From contig NC_014041.1 in NCBI RefSeq assembly GCF_000023465.1, forward strand, positions 951,001 to 1,015,000: a stretch of 64,000 nt of DNA, read 5' to 3'. The stretch comes from Zunongwangia profunda SM-A87. GTDB lineage: Bacteria; Bacteroidota; Bacteroidia; Flavobacteriales; Flavobacteriaceae. A model generated the notes under the pieces. That model saw nothing but the letters and a program-made list of their open reading frames with translations, did no database searches and had not been told where the DNA came from. Of the stretch, positions 1 to 8,335 are shown piece after piece (the first letter of the stretch is position 1; every line of letters begins with the position of its first letter). The position numbers were made by a program, and so were the translations under genes.

Positions 1-724
1 AGGTATATTCTTTAGTATTTAATGGTGTTTCATTATCAAAATAATAGTCATAAACCGCAAAGAATTTAAGCCATTTGTTTAAGGGAAAGTCGAATCTAAA
101 TTGTTCGAGTAGTCGATAATCATCAAGATTTCTATACAACGGCTGATAGTAAAAAGTATTGGTGAGCATAAAATTGCGGGATGAAGAGGTGTAGGAAAAA
201 CTAATATAGGTACTATTTCTATGATTATAGCTTTTACTTCTTAGTGTATCATTATATTCCACTTCGTACATATAGCTATTGCCTAAATGTCCAGTAAAGT
301 TTTTACGGTCAATCCAATTAAAGCGTACACCAGCACCAATAAGATTTCTTTGTCGCACCACCAGTAGTTGGTTGTATTGTCCCTGTAGGAAAGCTTCCAA
401 TTTTATAAGTTTATCAATACTATAGTTAAACCTTCCATGTAGAAACCAGGAGTTTTGTAAGTTTCCTTCATCGGCATCAACGAGATTATAATTCCCTAGC
501 AGGAGGTAGGTTTTCTTAAGGTCTTTGGACCGAATTTGGGTAGTGATAGTTGCCTGAATCTGATTCACTGTAACACCATCATTATTAGAGTGATCAAAAC
601 CAAAATCGGCATTAAGCACAAATTGAGTGGAATCAGACTGGATACGTTGAGTTTCTATATTAACCAGTTGGGCACTTAATAGCCAGGGTAGAAATAAGCA
701 AATTAATAATAAGGTTTTAGGCAT
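1..724 (-). CDS. DUF481-like outer-membrane protein, partial (3' end outside window)
   Basis: Reading the minus strand from an ATG at 722-724 gives an open frame to the window edge. It begins MPKTLLLICLFLPWLLSAQ, a clear signal peptide ending in the SAQ cut site usual in flavobacteria. The remainder (about 220 residues) alternates polar and aromatic residues as in beta-strands (for example GRFNYSIDKLIKLEAFLQGQ and TFYYQPLYRNLDDYRLLEQF), which resembles the DUF481 (YdiY-like) outer-membrane family. The C-terminus is missing because the window ends. It reads away from the restriction operon and is probably the last core gene before the island. The family call rests on pattern memory; a generic beta-barrel protein is the alternative. 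Confidence 0.6.
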   Translation of the reverse strand, partial: MPKTLLLICLFLPWLLSAQLVNIETQRIQSDSTQFVLNADFGFDHSNNDGVTVNQIQATITTQIRSKDLKKTYLLLGNYNLVDADEGNLQNSWFLHGRFNYSIDKLIKLEAFLQGQYNQLLVVRQRNLIGAGVRFNWIDRKNFTGHLGNSYMYEVEYNDTLRSKSYNHRNSTYISFSYTSSSRNFMLTNTFYYQPLYRNLDDYRLLEQFRFDFPLNKWLKFFAVYDYYFDNETPLNTKEYT

Positions 725-1236
725 ATCAAATGTTCAGAGCGCAAATATAATAGCTTTCGTGAATTAGCAACGGTAATCACTGCTGATTACAATACCCTAT
801 AAATTTTGAGAGTGTAATTTATTTAAGTAAAATAGTTAGTAGTAAAAAACTATTTTAGGTGTTCTGTAAAATGAATGAAGGGATTGCGGGGGAGCCTCCC
901 ATGCTTTAAGTTCTCTAATTCTCCTGAAATTATGATTTTATAAAAATTATAGCGGTTTTTTTAGAAAGTGAGATTTTGTCGCTATCGAATGCCTAGTTAC
1001 CTGAGTTCGATATAAAAGTTTTTGCAGGCATTTTGGATCATTGATTGAATTTTCAAGGAAAATTTGTATCGAAATGCTACCAAAATGGAAACTTCGATAC
1101 AAAATCTTTTGCCAAGATTTCACTCAGTCTCCGAAATTTTCTTAGATCAAACTAAGGGTTAGTAAATAAATTGCTTTGTCTTATTTGAAGATTCTTATAT
1201 TTGGCTACACAACTTTTCTTACCAACAAAAAAATTC
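725..1236. other. Intergenic region upstream of the restriction operon
   Basis: About 510 bases between two divergent genes with no credible ORF. It is AT-rich and must carry the promoters of both genes. The one clear structure is the inverted repeat at 1063-1103. A short GGGAG/CTCCC imperfect palindrome lies near 888-900. I found no copy of the tRNA-Leu 3' end here that would mark the far boundary of an integrated island. Confidence 0.5.
1063..1103. promoter_or_regulatory. 11-bp perfect inverted repeat upstream of hsdM
   Basis: TTTGTATCGAA (1063-1073) is repeated as TTCGATACAAA (1093-1103), separated by 19 bases and ending 133 bases before the hsdM start. It could be an operator for the restriction operon or a hairpin in its leader. 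No run of T follows directly, so it is not a typical terminator. The function is inferred from position only. Confidence 0.35.
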
Positions 1237-2832
1237 ATGTCTGAAGACCAAAAAAAAGCACTCGAAAAACAATTATGGGCTATAGCCAATTTGTTACGTG
1301 GTAAAATGGATGCCGACGATTACCGTAATTATATCTTAGGATTCATCTTTTTTAAATACTTATCTGAAAAACTTCATATTTATGCCGATCGTATCTTAGA
1401 ACCTGACGGACTTAAATATACCGAGATCGACGAAAATTCAGAAGAGGGGAAAGTGTATATCGAAGCCATTAAAAAAGCCTGTATCAAGAATATTGGCTAT
1501 TTTCTAAAACCTTCAGAATTGTTTACCAGTATTGCCAATAAAGGGGCAAATCTTACCGGTATAGCAACCAACGAAAATCAAGAAGCTACCCAGTTTTTTA
1601 TCTTAGAAGATCTAGAGCATATTCTAAATAATATCGAGCAGAGTACCATGGGTACCGATAGCGAAGACGATTTTGTGCGTCTGTTTGAAGATCTTGATCT
1701 TACCTCTTCTAAATTAGGGCGAACCGTAAAAGCAAAAAACGAACTCATCGCTAAAATCTTAGCGCATTTAAATCAAATCGATTTTCAGTTAGAAAATGCA
1801 GAAAGTGATGTGTTGGGAGATGCGTACGAATATTTAATCGGTCAATTTGCCGAGAATGCGGGTAAAAAAGCAGGCGAATTCTATACGCCTCAACAAGTAT
1901 CAACCATTTTAGCTAAGATCGTTACCTCACGTAAAAAACGTATCAAATCGGTGTATGATCCTACTTGTGGTTCGGGTTCGTTGTTATTACGGGTAGCCAA
2001 AGAAGTAGAAGATGTAGGTTATTTTTATGGACAGGAACTTAATAGAACGACCTATAACTTAGCCCGAATGAATATGATCTTGCACGATGTGCATTTCTCT
2101 AAATTCGATATTAAACAGGAAGATACTTTAGAAGAACCGCAGCATTTAGACGTACAGGCTGAAGCTATTGTTGCCAATCCTCCATTTTCAGCAAAGTGGA
2201 GTGCCAAGGGCGTATTCTCTAGTGACGATCGTTTTAGCCAATACGGGAAGTTAGCCCCAAAAAGTAAAGCCGATTTTGCCTTTGTACAGCATATGATTCA
2301 TCATTTGGACGAAAGCGGTATTATGGCCACCGTCTTACCGCACGGGGTGTTGTTTAGAGGAGCAGCCGAAGGGCATATACGTAAATATCTTATTGAAGAC
2401 CGTAATTATATCGATGCGGTGATTGGCTTACCGGCAAATATCTTTTTTGGTACGGGCATCCCTACCTGTATTTTGGTGATTAAAAAATGTAGAGAGATCG
2501 ATGATGATGTTTTGTTTATTGATGCCAGTAAAGGCTTTGAAAAGCAAGGGAAAGACAATGTGTTGTTACCGGAACATATTGAAAAAATTGTGGATACCTA
2601 TACCGAACGAAAGGAACTTGATAAATTTAGTTACTGCGCTTCTTTAGCAGAAATAAAAGAAAACGATTATAACTTAAATATCCCACGTTATGTAGATACG
2701 TTTGAAGAAGAAGAACCGGTAGATATCGAAGCCGTTGCAAAAGAACTAAAAGCTTTGGAAACCGAAATACAACAAACCGATAGCACGATTGCTGAATTCT
2801 GTAAAGAGTTAAAGATTAAAACGCCTTTTTAA
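1237..2832 (+). CDS. hsdM: Type I restriction-modification system, DNA methyltransferase subunit HsdM
   Basis: Adenine-specific DNA methyltransferase subunit of a type I restriction-modification complex (M2S for methylation, R2M2S for restriction). An N-terminal helical domain (HsdM_N; IANLLRGKMDADDYRNYILG) precedes the methyltransferase domain. The SAM-binding motif DPTCGSGSLL lies near residues 241-250 and the catalytic NPPF near 314-317, with FYTPQQVS just before the SAM motif, as is typical. At about 531 residues the length is normal. The frame stays open to a TTG at 1201, but the first ATG at 1237 gives the usual MSEDQKKALEKQLW start. The stop codon overlaps the hsdS start (TAATG), so the two are translationally coupled. 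Confidence 0.93.
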   Translation: MSEDQKKALEKQLWAIANLLRGKMDADDYRNYILGFIFFKYLSEKLHIYADRILEPDGLKYTEIDENSEEGKVYIEAIKKACIKNIGYFLKPSELFTSIANKGANLTGIATNENQEATQFFILEDLEHILNNIEQSTMGTDSEDDFVRLFEDLDLTSSKLGRTVKAKNELIAKILAHLNQIDFQLENAESDVLGDAYEYLIGQFAENAGKKAGEFYTPQQVSTILAKIVTSRKKRIKSVYDPTCGSGSLLLRVAKEVEDVGYFYGQELNRTTYNLARMNMILHDVHFSKFDIKQEDTLEEPQHLDVQAEAIVANPPFSAKWSAKGVFSSDDRFSQYGKLAPKSKADFAFVQHMIHHLDESGIMATVLPHGVLFRGAAEGHIRKYLIEDRNYIDAVIGLPANIFFGTGIPTCILVIKKCREIDDDVLFIDASKGFEKQGKDNVLLPEHIEKIVDTYTERKELDKFSYCASLAEIKENDYNLNIPRYVDTFEEEEPVDIEAVAKELKALETEIQQTDSTIAEFCKELKIKTPF

Positions 2833-4154
2833 TGATGGAAACTAAAGAAAAGAAAGGTTCTGTTGAGCGAAGTCGAAGTATGCCGAAGTTAAGGTTTCCG
2901 GAGTTTAAAGATGAATGGGATAAGCAAAAGTTAAAGAACTTAGCTCATTTTCAAGCAGGATATGCATTCAAAAGTGGAGACATGTCTTCTGAACTTGAGG
3001 ATTATCAGATAGTGAAAATGTCCAATGTTTATAAAAATGAACTTCTGTTAGATAGAAATCCATCTTTTGTAAATTCTATTAATGAAAAGAGCAAAAAATT
3101 CCTACTTAAACAAAACGATGTAGTATTAACTTTAACAGGAACTGTCGGTAAAAGAGACTACGGCTATTCTGTAAATATACCAGAGAGCAATAAATTTCTT
3201 TTAAACCAACGATTGGTTCTATTAAGAGGAAAAAAAGAGAATTCTTTATTTATATCATATCTTTTAAAGACTGATAAATTCTACTATAGTTTTTTTAATG
3301 AGTCAAAAGGAGGTACTGGTAATCAAGCAAACGTTAGTTCGGATGATGTGAAAAATATTAAGCTCTATTCACCCGCAGTTGCAGAACAACAAAAAATAGC
3401 TTCCTTTTTATCGGCAGTAGATGAAAAAATCAATCAGCTAAAGCGAAAAAAAGAATTATTGCAAGCCTATAAAAAAGGGATGATGCAACAACTCTTTTCG
3501 CAACAACTTCGTTTTAAAGATCAAAATGGGAATGATTTTCCGGAATGGGAAGAGAAGAAGTTGGGGGATGTTTTTGAGTTCTTTTCTACCAATTCATTTT
3601 CCCGAGATAAAATGAATGAAGAAAAAGGAGAAGTAAAAAATATACACTATGGAGACATTCATACGAAGTACAAAGCTTTGGTAGATGTTGAGTGTGATGA
3701 AGTTCCTTACGTTAATCAGGATGTAGATTTAAGTAAAATAAAAATTGAGAATTATTGTAAAGATGGTGATTTGATTTTAGCAGATGCTTCAGAGGACTAC
3801 AATGATATAGGGAAATCAATTGAGGTTAAGAATATTGGTGACTTGAAAGTTTTAGCTGGGTTACATACTATTTTAGCTCGACCAAAAATTCAATTTTCAG
3901 AAGGATTTTTAGGGCAATATGTTCAGAGCTGGTTTCATCGTAAACAAGTTATGTTTGAGGCTCAGGGAACTAAAGTTCTTGGTATCTCTGTTGGTCGCTT
4001 GAAACGTATTAAAATACAAATACCGAGCAAAGAAGAACAAACCAAGATAGCTATGTTTTTATTGGCATTCGATGCTAAAATAGATACGGTAAGCACCGCC
4101 ATTACCAAAACTCAAGACTTTAAAAAAGGCTTGTTGCAGCAAATGTTTGTGTAG
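2832..4154 (+). CDS. hsdS: Type I restriction-modification system, specificity subunit HsdS
   Basis: DNA-recognition subunit that sets the target sequence for both methylation and cleavage. Two target-recognition halves are visible. Each ends in the conserved helical spacer: EQQKIASFLSAVDEKINQLK near residues 185-204 and EEQTKIAMFLLAFDAKIDTV near the C-terminus. Both halves open with a similar block (FPEFKDEWDKQKLKN and FPEWEEKKLGD). The start at 2832 overlaps the hsdM stop. The family usually begins at MPKLRFPEF, which here is codon 17 (2880), and the 16 extra residues come partly from a dispersed repeat (2863-2877), so 2880 may be the true or ancestral start. Full length, no frameshift. Confidence 0.92.
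   Translation: MMETKEKKGSVERSRSMPKLRFPEFKDEWDKQKLKNLAHFQAGYAFKSGDMSSELEDYQIVKMSNVYKNELLLDRNPSFVNSINEKSKKFLLKQNDVVLTLTGTVGKRDYGYSVNIPESNKFLLNQRLVLLRGKKENSLFISYLLKTDKFYYSFFNESKGGTGNQANVSSDDVKNIKLYSPAVAEQQKIASFLSAVDEKINQLKRKKELLQAYKKGMMQQLFSQQLRFKDQNGNDFPEWEEKKLGDVFEFFSTNSFSRDKMNEEKGEVKNIHYGDIHTKYKALVDVECDEVPYVNQDVDLSKIKIENYCKDGDLILADASEDYNDIGKSIEVKNIGDLKVLAGLHTILARPKIQFSEGFLGQYVQSWFHRKQVMFEAQGTKVLGISVGRLKRIKIQIPSKEEQTKIAMFLLAFDAKIDTVSTAITKTQDFKKGLLQQMFV
2863..2877 (-). repeat. Dispersed repeat core at the hsdS 5' end
   Basis: On the minus strand these 15 bases read TTCGACTTCGCTCAA. A one-mismatch copy, TTCGGCTTCGCTCAA, lies at 10516-10530. The core resembles short dispersed repeats I recall from flavobacterial genomes. 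In this copy it is read through in the hsdS frame and encodes VERSRS just before the conserved MPKLRF. Confidence 0.5.
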
Positions 4155-4285
4155 AAAATCAAACCATGTCTGGCTATGAATTAGAGAATTTTAAAGAAAT
4201 AGAGCGATGTAATATACCTAACAGTGGGTATTTTTTTTATAGGATTTTGAGTTAACTTTAAAGTAACTAACTTAAAATCAAAATC

Positions 4286-5422
4286 ATGAAGTCTTTCGTT
4301 TTTATTGTTTTAATCTTTTCTACAATTTCCTTTTATGGTCAAACCTACACTACTCTGAATAGTGTTGAAATTCCCTCAGGATATAAGTTAAAGGTTACAA
4401 AAAATATAAAAGATTGTACAGTAAACGTATTAGAAAACGACTCAATAAATATTGTTACAGAATACAAAAACTCTTCAGGCGGTAAACAGCAATCAATTAA
4501 AATAATAAGCGGAAGAAAAGCAGGTAAAAATGATTCAATTAAGGTAGATAAAAAACTAACTTTAAATATAGAATCGTTGGAAGGAAAAGCAAATTTCTAT
4601 ATTGATGAGGAGGACAAAACGAAAATACATGTAAACTATTGGCTCAATGATAATGTGGTAGTTCCCGCAGGAAAAAAAATTAAAATTATTGAAAGAACAT
4701 TAGAATGTGACACAAGTTATTCTGAAAGTATTAAAAGCCAAATTCTAAATGAATCTACTTTTTATAATCTTTGGAGATGTGAAGTTTGGGAAATAAAAGA
4801 ACAACCAGATTTTTACAAAAATTCAAATAAAGTTATTGAAGTATTTAAATACGACGGAAAAACCATTGATTATTATTTGGTTAATAAATACGACAGAAAT
4901 GCAGACTATGTTTTGGAACTCAAAAACAGAGAATTTATCGAATTTAAAGAAACCGGTTGGGAATTTGGGGCTGTTACAATTCCACTGAAGATGCGTCCTG
5001 GTTATACCAAAAATAATATTTCAGTTGACCAAGAGATTGAGGGAGACTTAAATCTTGGTATTTTTAGTAGCTATAAAATAGGAAAGTATAGAGCACGCTA
5101 TGAGAGACATCAAGGCTTTGTGAAATTAGCGAATGTTTCATTAAATGTTGGGCCATTTTTCAGTTTAGGGACTGTTGATTTAGATAAAAATAATACAACA
5201 GTAAGTTCTGATCCTATTATGGATGATAGTACAAAATCTATCGGATATTTTAGTACAGGTGGAGGGTTGATGGTATCTATATATAATTTTCGAGTGGGAG
5301 CCTATCTAGGATGGGATTTTGGATTTGGAACTAAAAACAATAGCTGGAATTATGATAATAGACCTTGGTTTGGATTAGGGGTATCCTACAGTATCAAAAA
5401 CCCCTGGAAGGAATCAGAATAA
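4286..5422 (+). CDS. Secreted protein of unknown function inside the restriction operon
   Basis: I do not recognise this 378-residue protein. It starts with a signal peptide (MKSFVFIVLIFSTISFYGQ) and so is exported. The middle is charged and lysine-rich with no motif I can name. The last 130 residues are rich in glycine and aromatics (NVSLNVGPFFSLG, YFSTGGGLMVSIYNFRVGAYLGWDFGFG, WFGLGVSYSIK), which looks like the closing strands of an outer-membrane beta-barrel. It sits between hsdS (131-base gap) and hsdR (69-base gap) in the same direction. An exported protein has no obvious part in DNA restriction, so it is probably an unrelated inserted gene or an island passenger. Confidence 0.75.
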   Translation: MKSFVFIVLIFSTISFYGQTYTTLNSVEIPSGYKLKVTKNIKDCTVNVLENDSINIVTEYKNSSGGKQQSIKIISGRKAGKNDSIKVDKKLTLNIESLEGKANFYIDEEDKTKIHVNYWLNDNVVVPAGKKIKIIERTLECDTSYSESIKSQILNESTFYNLWRCEVWEIKEQPDFYKNSNKVIEVFKYDGKTIDYYLVNKYDRNADYVLELKNREFIEFKETGWEFGAVTIPLKMRPGYTKNNISVDQEIEGDLNLGIFSSYKIGKYRARYERHQGFVKLANVSLNVGPFFSLGTVDLDKNNTTVSSDPIMDDSTKSIGYFSTGGGLMVSIYNFRVGAYLGWDFGFGTKNNSWNYDNRPWFGLGVSYSIKNPWKESE

Positions 5423-5491
5423 ATATTTACTTTAATTTTTATAAATTTACATTCATTAGTCCTTATAATTGACTGAGTCTAATGTTAATTT

Positions 5492-8326
5492 ATGACCACC
5501 CAACCAGAGCAAGTTTTAGAAAACGATTTATTGTCGCAATTAGATAGTTTAGGGCATCAACCTATTCTTATTCGTACAGAAAAGGATTTACTCGATAATC
5601 TAAAATCTCAGCTTGAAAAACATAATAAAACCAGTTTTTCTAAAGAGGAGTTTAACAAAATTCTTATTCACCTTAGTAAAGGGAATATCTTCGATAAGGC
5701 GAAAACGCTTCGGGATAAATTTGTGTTACAGCGCGATAATGGCGAGAAATCCTATATCCAGTTTATTAATCAGGATTTTTGGTGTCAAAATGAATTTCAG
5801 GTAACGCATCAAATCACTGTCAATGGAAAGCGTGAAAATCGTTACGATGTAACCTTGTTAATCAACGGCTTGCCAATGGTTCAGATCGAACTCAAAAGAA
5901 GAGGGATCGAACTCAAAAAAGCCTTTAGCCAGATTCAGCGATATCAGAAAGATTCTTTTGCTTCAAATAGCGCACTCTTTCAGTATATTCAAGTTTTTGT
6001 GATCTCCAATGGCGTAAATACAAAATACTACGCAAATAATCCTAAGAATAGCTTTAAACAAACTTTCTTTTGGAGTAAAGAGAGCAACACCAATATTACT
6101 CAGCTTACGCATTTTGCCAATGTATTTTTAGAGCCCTGCCATATTGCTAAAATGATTACCAAATATATCGTTTTACATGAAAGCGATAGGCTTTTAATGA
6201 TTTTGCGCCCTTATCAGTTTTATGCGGTAGAAGCTATCATAAAAAGGGTTAAGGATACAAGCAAAAATGGGTATATCTGGCATACTACGGGTTCTGGGAA
6301 AACGCTTACCTCTTTTAAAGCCAGCCAGATTCTAACGCAGAATCCAAAAATAAAAAAGGTGGTTTTTGTGGTAGATCGTCAGGATTTAGACGATCAAACT
6401 GTAAAAGAGTTTAGAGCTTTTGATAAAGACAGTATAGACGGTACAGAAAATACCAAAATGTTGGTGAATCAATTTTTAGATGATAGCCGGCCTTTAATGA
6501 TTACGACCATTCAGAAATTGAACACGGCAATTTCTAAAGCAAGGTTTAAATCTAAAATTGAACGATTAAAAGACGAAAAAATCGTTTTTATTTTCGATGA
6601 ATGTCATCGCAGTCAGTTTGGAGAAACGCATAAAAGAATAACCAATTTCTTTACTAATCATCAGCTTTTTGGGTTTACCGGGACACCTATTTTTGTGAAA
6701 AATGCGCATCGGGACAATAGTTTAAAGTACACTACGCAAATGCTTTTTGATGAATGCCTGCATAAATATGTAATTACCGATGCGATTAGAGATGAAAATG
6801 TACTTAAGTTTTCGATTGAATATTATAATGTTTTTAAACAAAAGGAGGAGATAGAAGATTTAAAGGTTGAGGGAATCGATAAAAAGGAGGTTTATGAAAG
6901 CGATGAATATATAGAAACGGTTACCAATTACATCCTGGCTAATCACAACAGAAAAACACATAACAAAACATTTACCGCGATGTTTTGTGTGAGTAGTGTA
7001 GATGTTTTGGTGAAATACTATGATCTATTTCAAAAGAAAAGGGAAGAAGGTCAACATAATTTGAGAGTTGCTACCATATTTTCGTTTGCCCCAAATGAAG
7101 AAGATAAAAATGCTGATGGCATGATCCCTAATGAGGATTATAGCATGGCAGCTGAACCAGAAGCAACTTATAAGCTCCCACATCGCGACAAGTTAGATCA
7201 ATATATTGATAATTATAATAAATTATTCGGAGCTAAACATTCTGCGAAAGATGGGCAAGCCTTTTTAAATTATAAAAAGGATATTTCTAAGAGAGTGCGT
7301 AATCGACAAATTGATATTCTATTGGTGGTCAATATGTTTTTGACGGGTTTTGATAGCAAAACCTTAAATACGCTCTATGTAGATAAAAACTTAAAATATC
7401 ACGGTTTAATACAGGCGTTTTCTCGAACGAATAGGATATTAAATGAGAAGAAGTCGCAAGGAAATATTTTAGCCTTCAGAAACCTTAAAAAAGCTACAGA
7501 TGAAGCCATAGGTTTGTTTTCTGATAAAAATGCAAAGGAGACCATTTTAGTAGCACCTTATGAGGATTATGTTCGGGAATTTAACGAAGCTTATAAAAAG
7601 CTAATGCAAATTGCACCAACCGTTGATAGTGTAAACGATTTGAATGATGAAGAAGAAGAGCTGCTATTTGCAAAGGCTTTTCGGGAAATAATGCGTATAA
7701 AAAATATCCTGGGTTCATTTACAGACTTTAGCTTTGACGATATTTATATGAAGGAGCAGGAGTTTGCAGACTACTCCAGTAAATATCTAGATCTTTATGA
7801 CAAAATAAAATCTGATACCCAAAAAGAAAATGTATCGATATTAGATGAAATTGATTTCGAATTAGAACTTATTCATCGGGATGAAGTTAATGTGACCTAC
7901 ATTTTAAAATTGCTTGCTGAACTTAAAGATGCTCCAGAGAAAGATCAAAAACGTAAAGAAAAGGAAATAATTGATATGGTTTCTAGCGAAGCCGAGCTTA
8001 GGAGTAAAAAAGAACTTATTCAAAAGTTTATTTATAATAATCTACCGGCAATCGAAAATGATGATAATGTAGAGGATGAATTTAGTCGTTTTTGGCAAAA
8101 AGAAACTAAATCTGCAATGAGAGATTTAACTTCAAATGAAAATCTGGATCAGGAGAAAGTAGAAAGAATAATTAGTGACTTTCTTTTTACCGGAAGAATG
8201 GCAACAGAGGATGAAATCTTAGAAGCATTAGAGAAACAACCGAGTGTATTGCAAAGAGAAAGTATAAGCACCCGAATAACAAATAAAATACAAGACTTCA
8301 TTGCTACTTTTTTGAATGGGGTGTAA
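5492..8326 (+). CDS. hsdR: Type I restriction enzyme, endonuclease/translocase subunit HsdR
   Basis: ATP-dependent motor and nuclease subunit that translocates unmodified DNA and cuts it. The N-terminal PD-(D/E)xK nuclease is visible as D119 and E133-L-K135 (RYDVTLLINGLPMVQIELKR). The SF2 helicase core follows: Walker A TTGSGKT (265-271), DECH box (369-372), motif III FTGTP (395-399), and a late NMFLTGFDS...QAFSRTNR block. The C-terminal 250 residues are acidic and helical, as expected for the part that contacts HsdM. At 944 residues the length is normal and no key motif is missing. The AbiC-like gene starts 9 bases after the stop. Confidence 0.93.
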   Translation: MTTQPEQVLENDLLSQLDSLGHQPILIRTEKDLLDNLKSQLEKHNKTSFSKEEFNKILIHLSKGNIFDKAKTLRDKFVLQRDNGEKSYIQFINQDFWCQNEFQVTHQITVNGKRENRYDVTLLINGLPMVQIELKRRGIELKKAFSQIQRYQKDSFASNSALFQYIQVFVISNGVNTKYYANNPKNSFKQTFFWSKESNTNITQLTHFANVFLEPCHIAKMITKYIVLHESDRLLMILRPYQFYAVEAIIKRVKDTSKNGYIWHTTGSGKTLTSFKASQILTQNPKIKKVVFVVDRQDLDDQTVKEFRAFDKDSIDGTENTKMLVNQFLDDSRPLMITTIQKLNTAISKARFKSKIERLKDEKIVFIFDECHRSQFGETHKRITNFFTNHQLFGFTGTPIFVKNAHRDNSLKYTTQMLFDECLHKYVITDAIRDENVLKFSIEYYNVFKQKEEIEDLKVEGIDKKEVYESDEYIETVTNYILANHNRKTHNKTFTAMFCVSSVDVLVKYYDLFQKKREEGQHNLRVATIFSFAPNEEDKNADGMIPNEDYSMAAEPEATYKLPHRDKLDQYIDNYNKLFGAKHSAKDGQAFLNYKKDISKRVRNRQIDILLVVNMFLTGFDSKTLNTLYVDKNLKYHGLIQAFSRTNRILNEKKSQGNILAFRNLKKATDEAIGLFSDKNAKETILVAPYEDYVREFNEAYKKLMQIAPTVDSVNDLNDEEEELLFAKAFREIMRIKNILGSFTDFSFDDIYMKEQEFADYSSKYLDLYDKIKSDTQKENVSILDEIDFELELIHRDEVNVTYILKLLAELKDAPEKDQKRKEKEIIDMVSSEAELRSKKELIQKFIYNNLPAIENDDNVEDEFSRFWQKETKSAMRDLTSNENLDQEKVERIISDFLFTGRMATEDEILEALEKQPSVLQRESISTRITNKIQDFIATFLNGV

Positions 8327-8335
8327 ATCACAATA

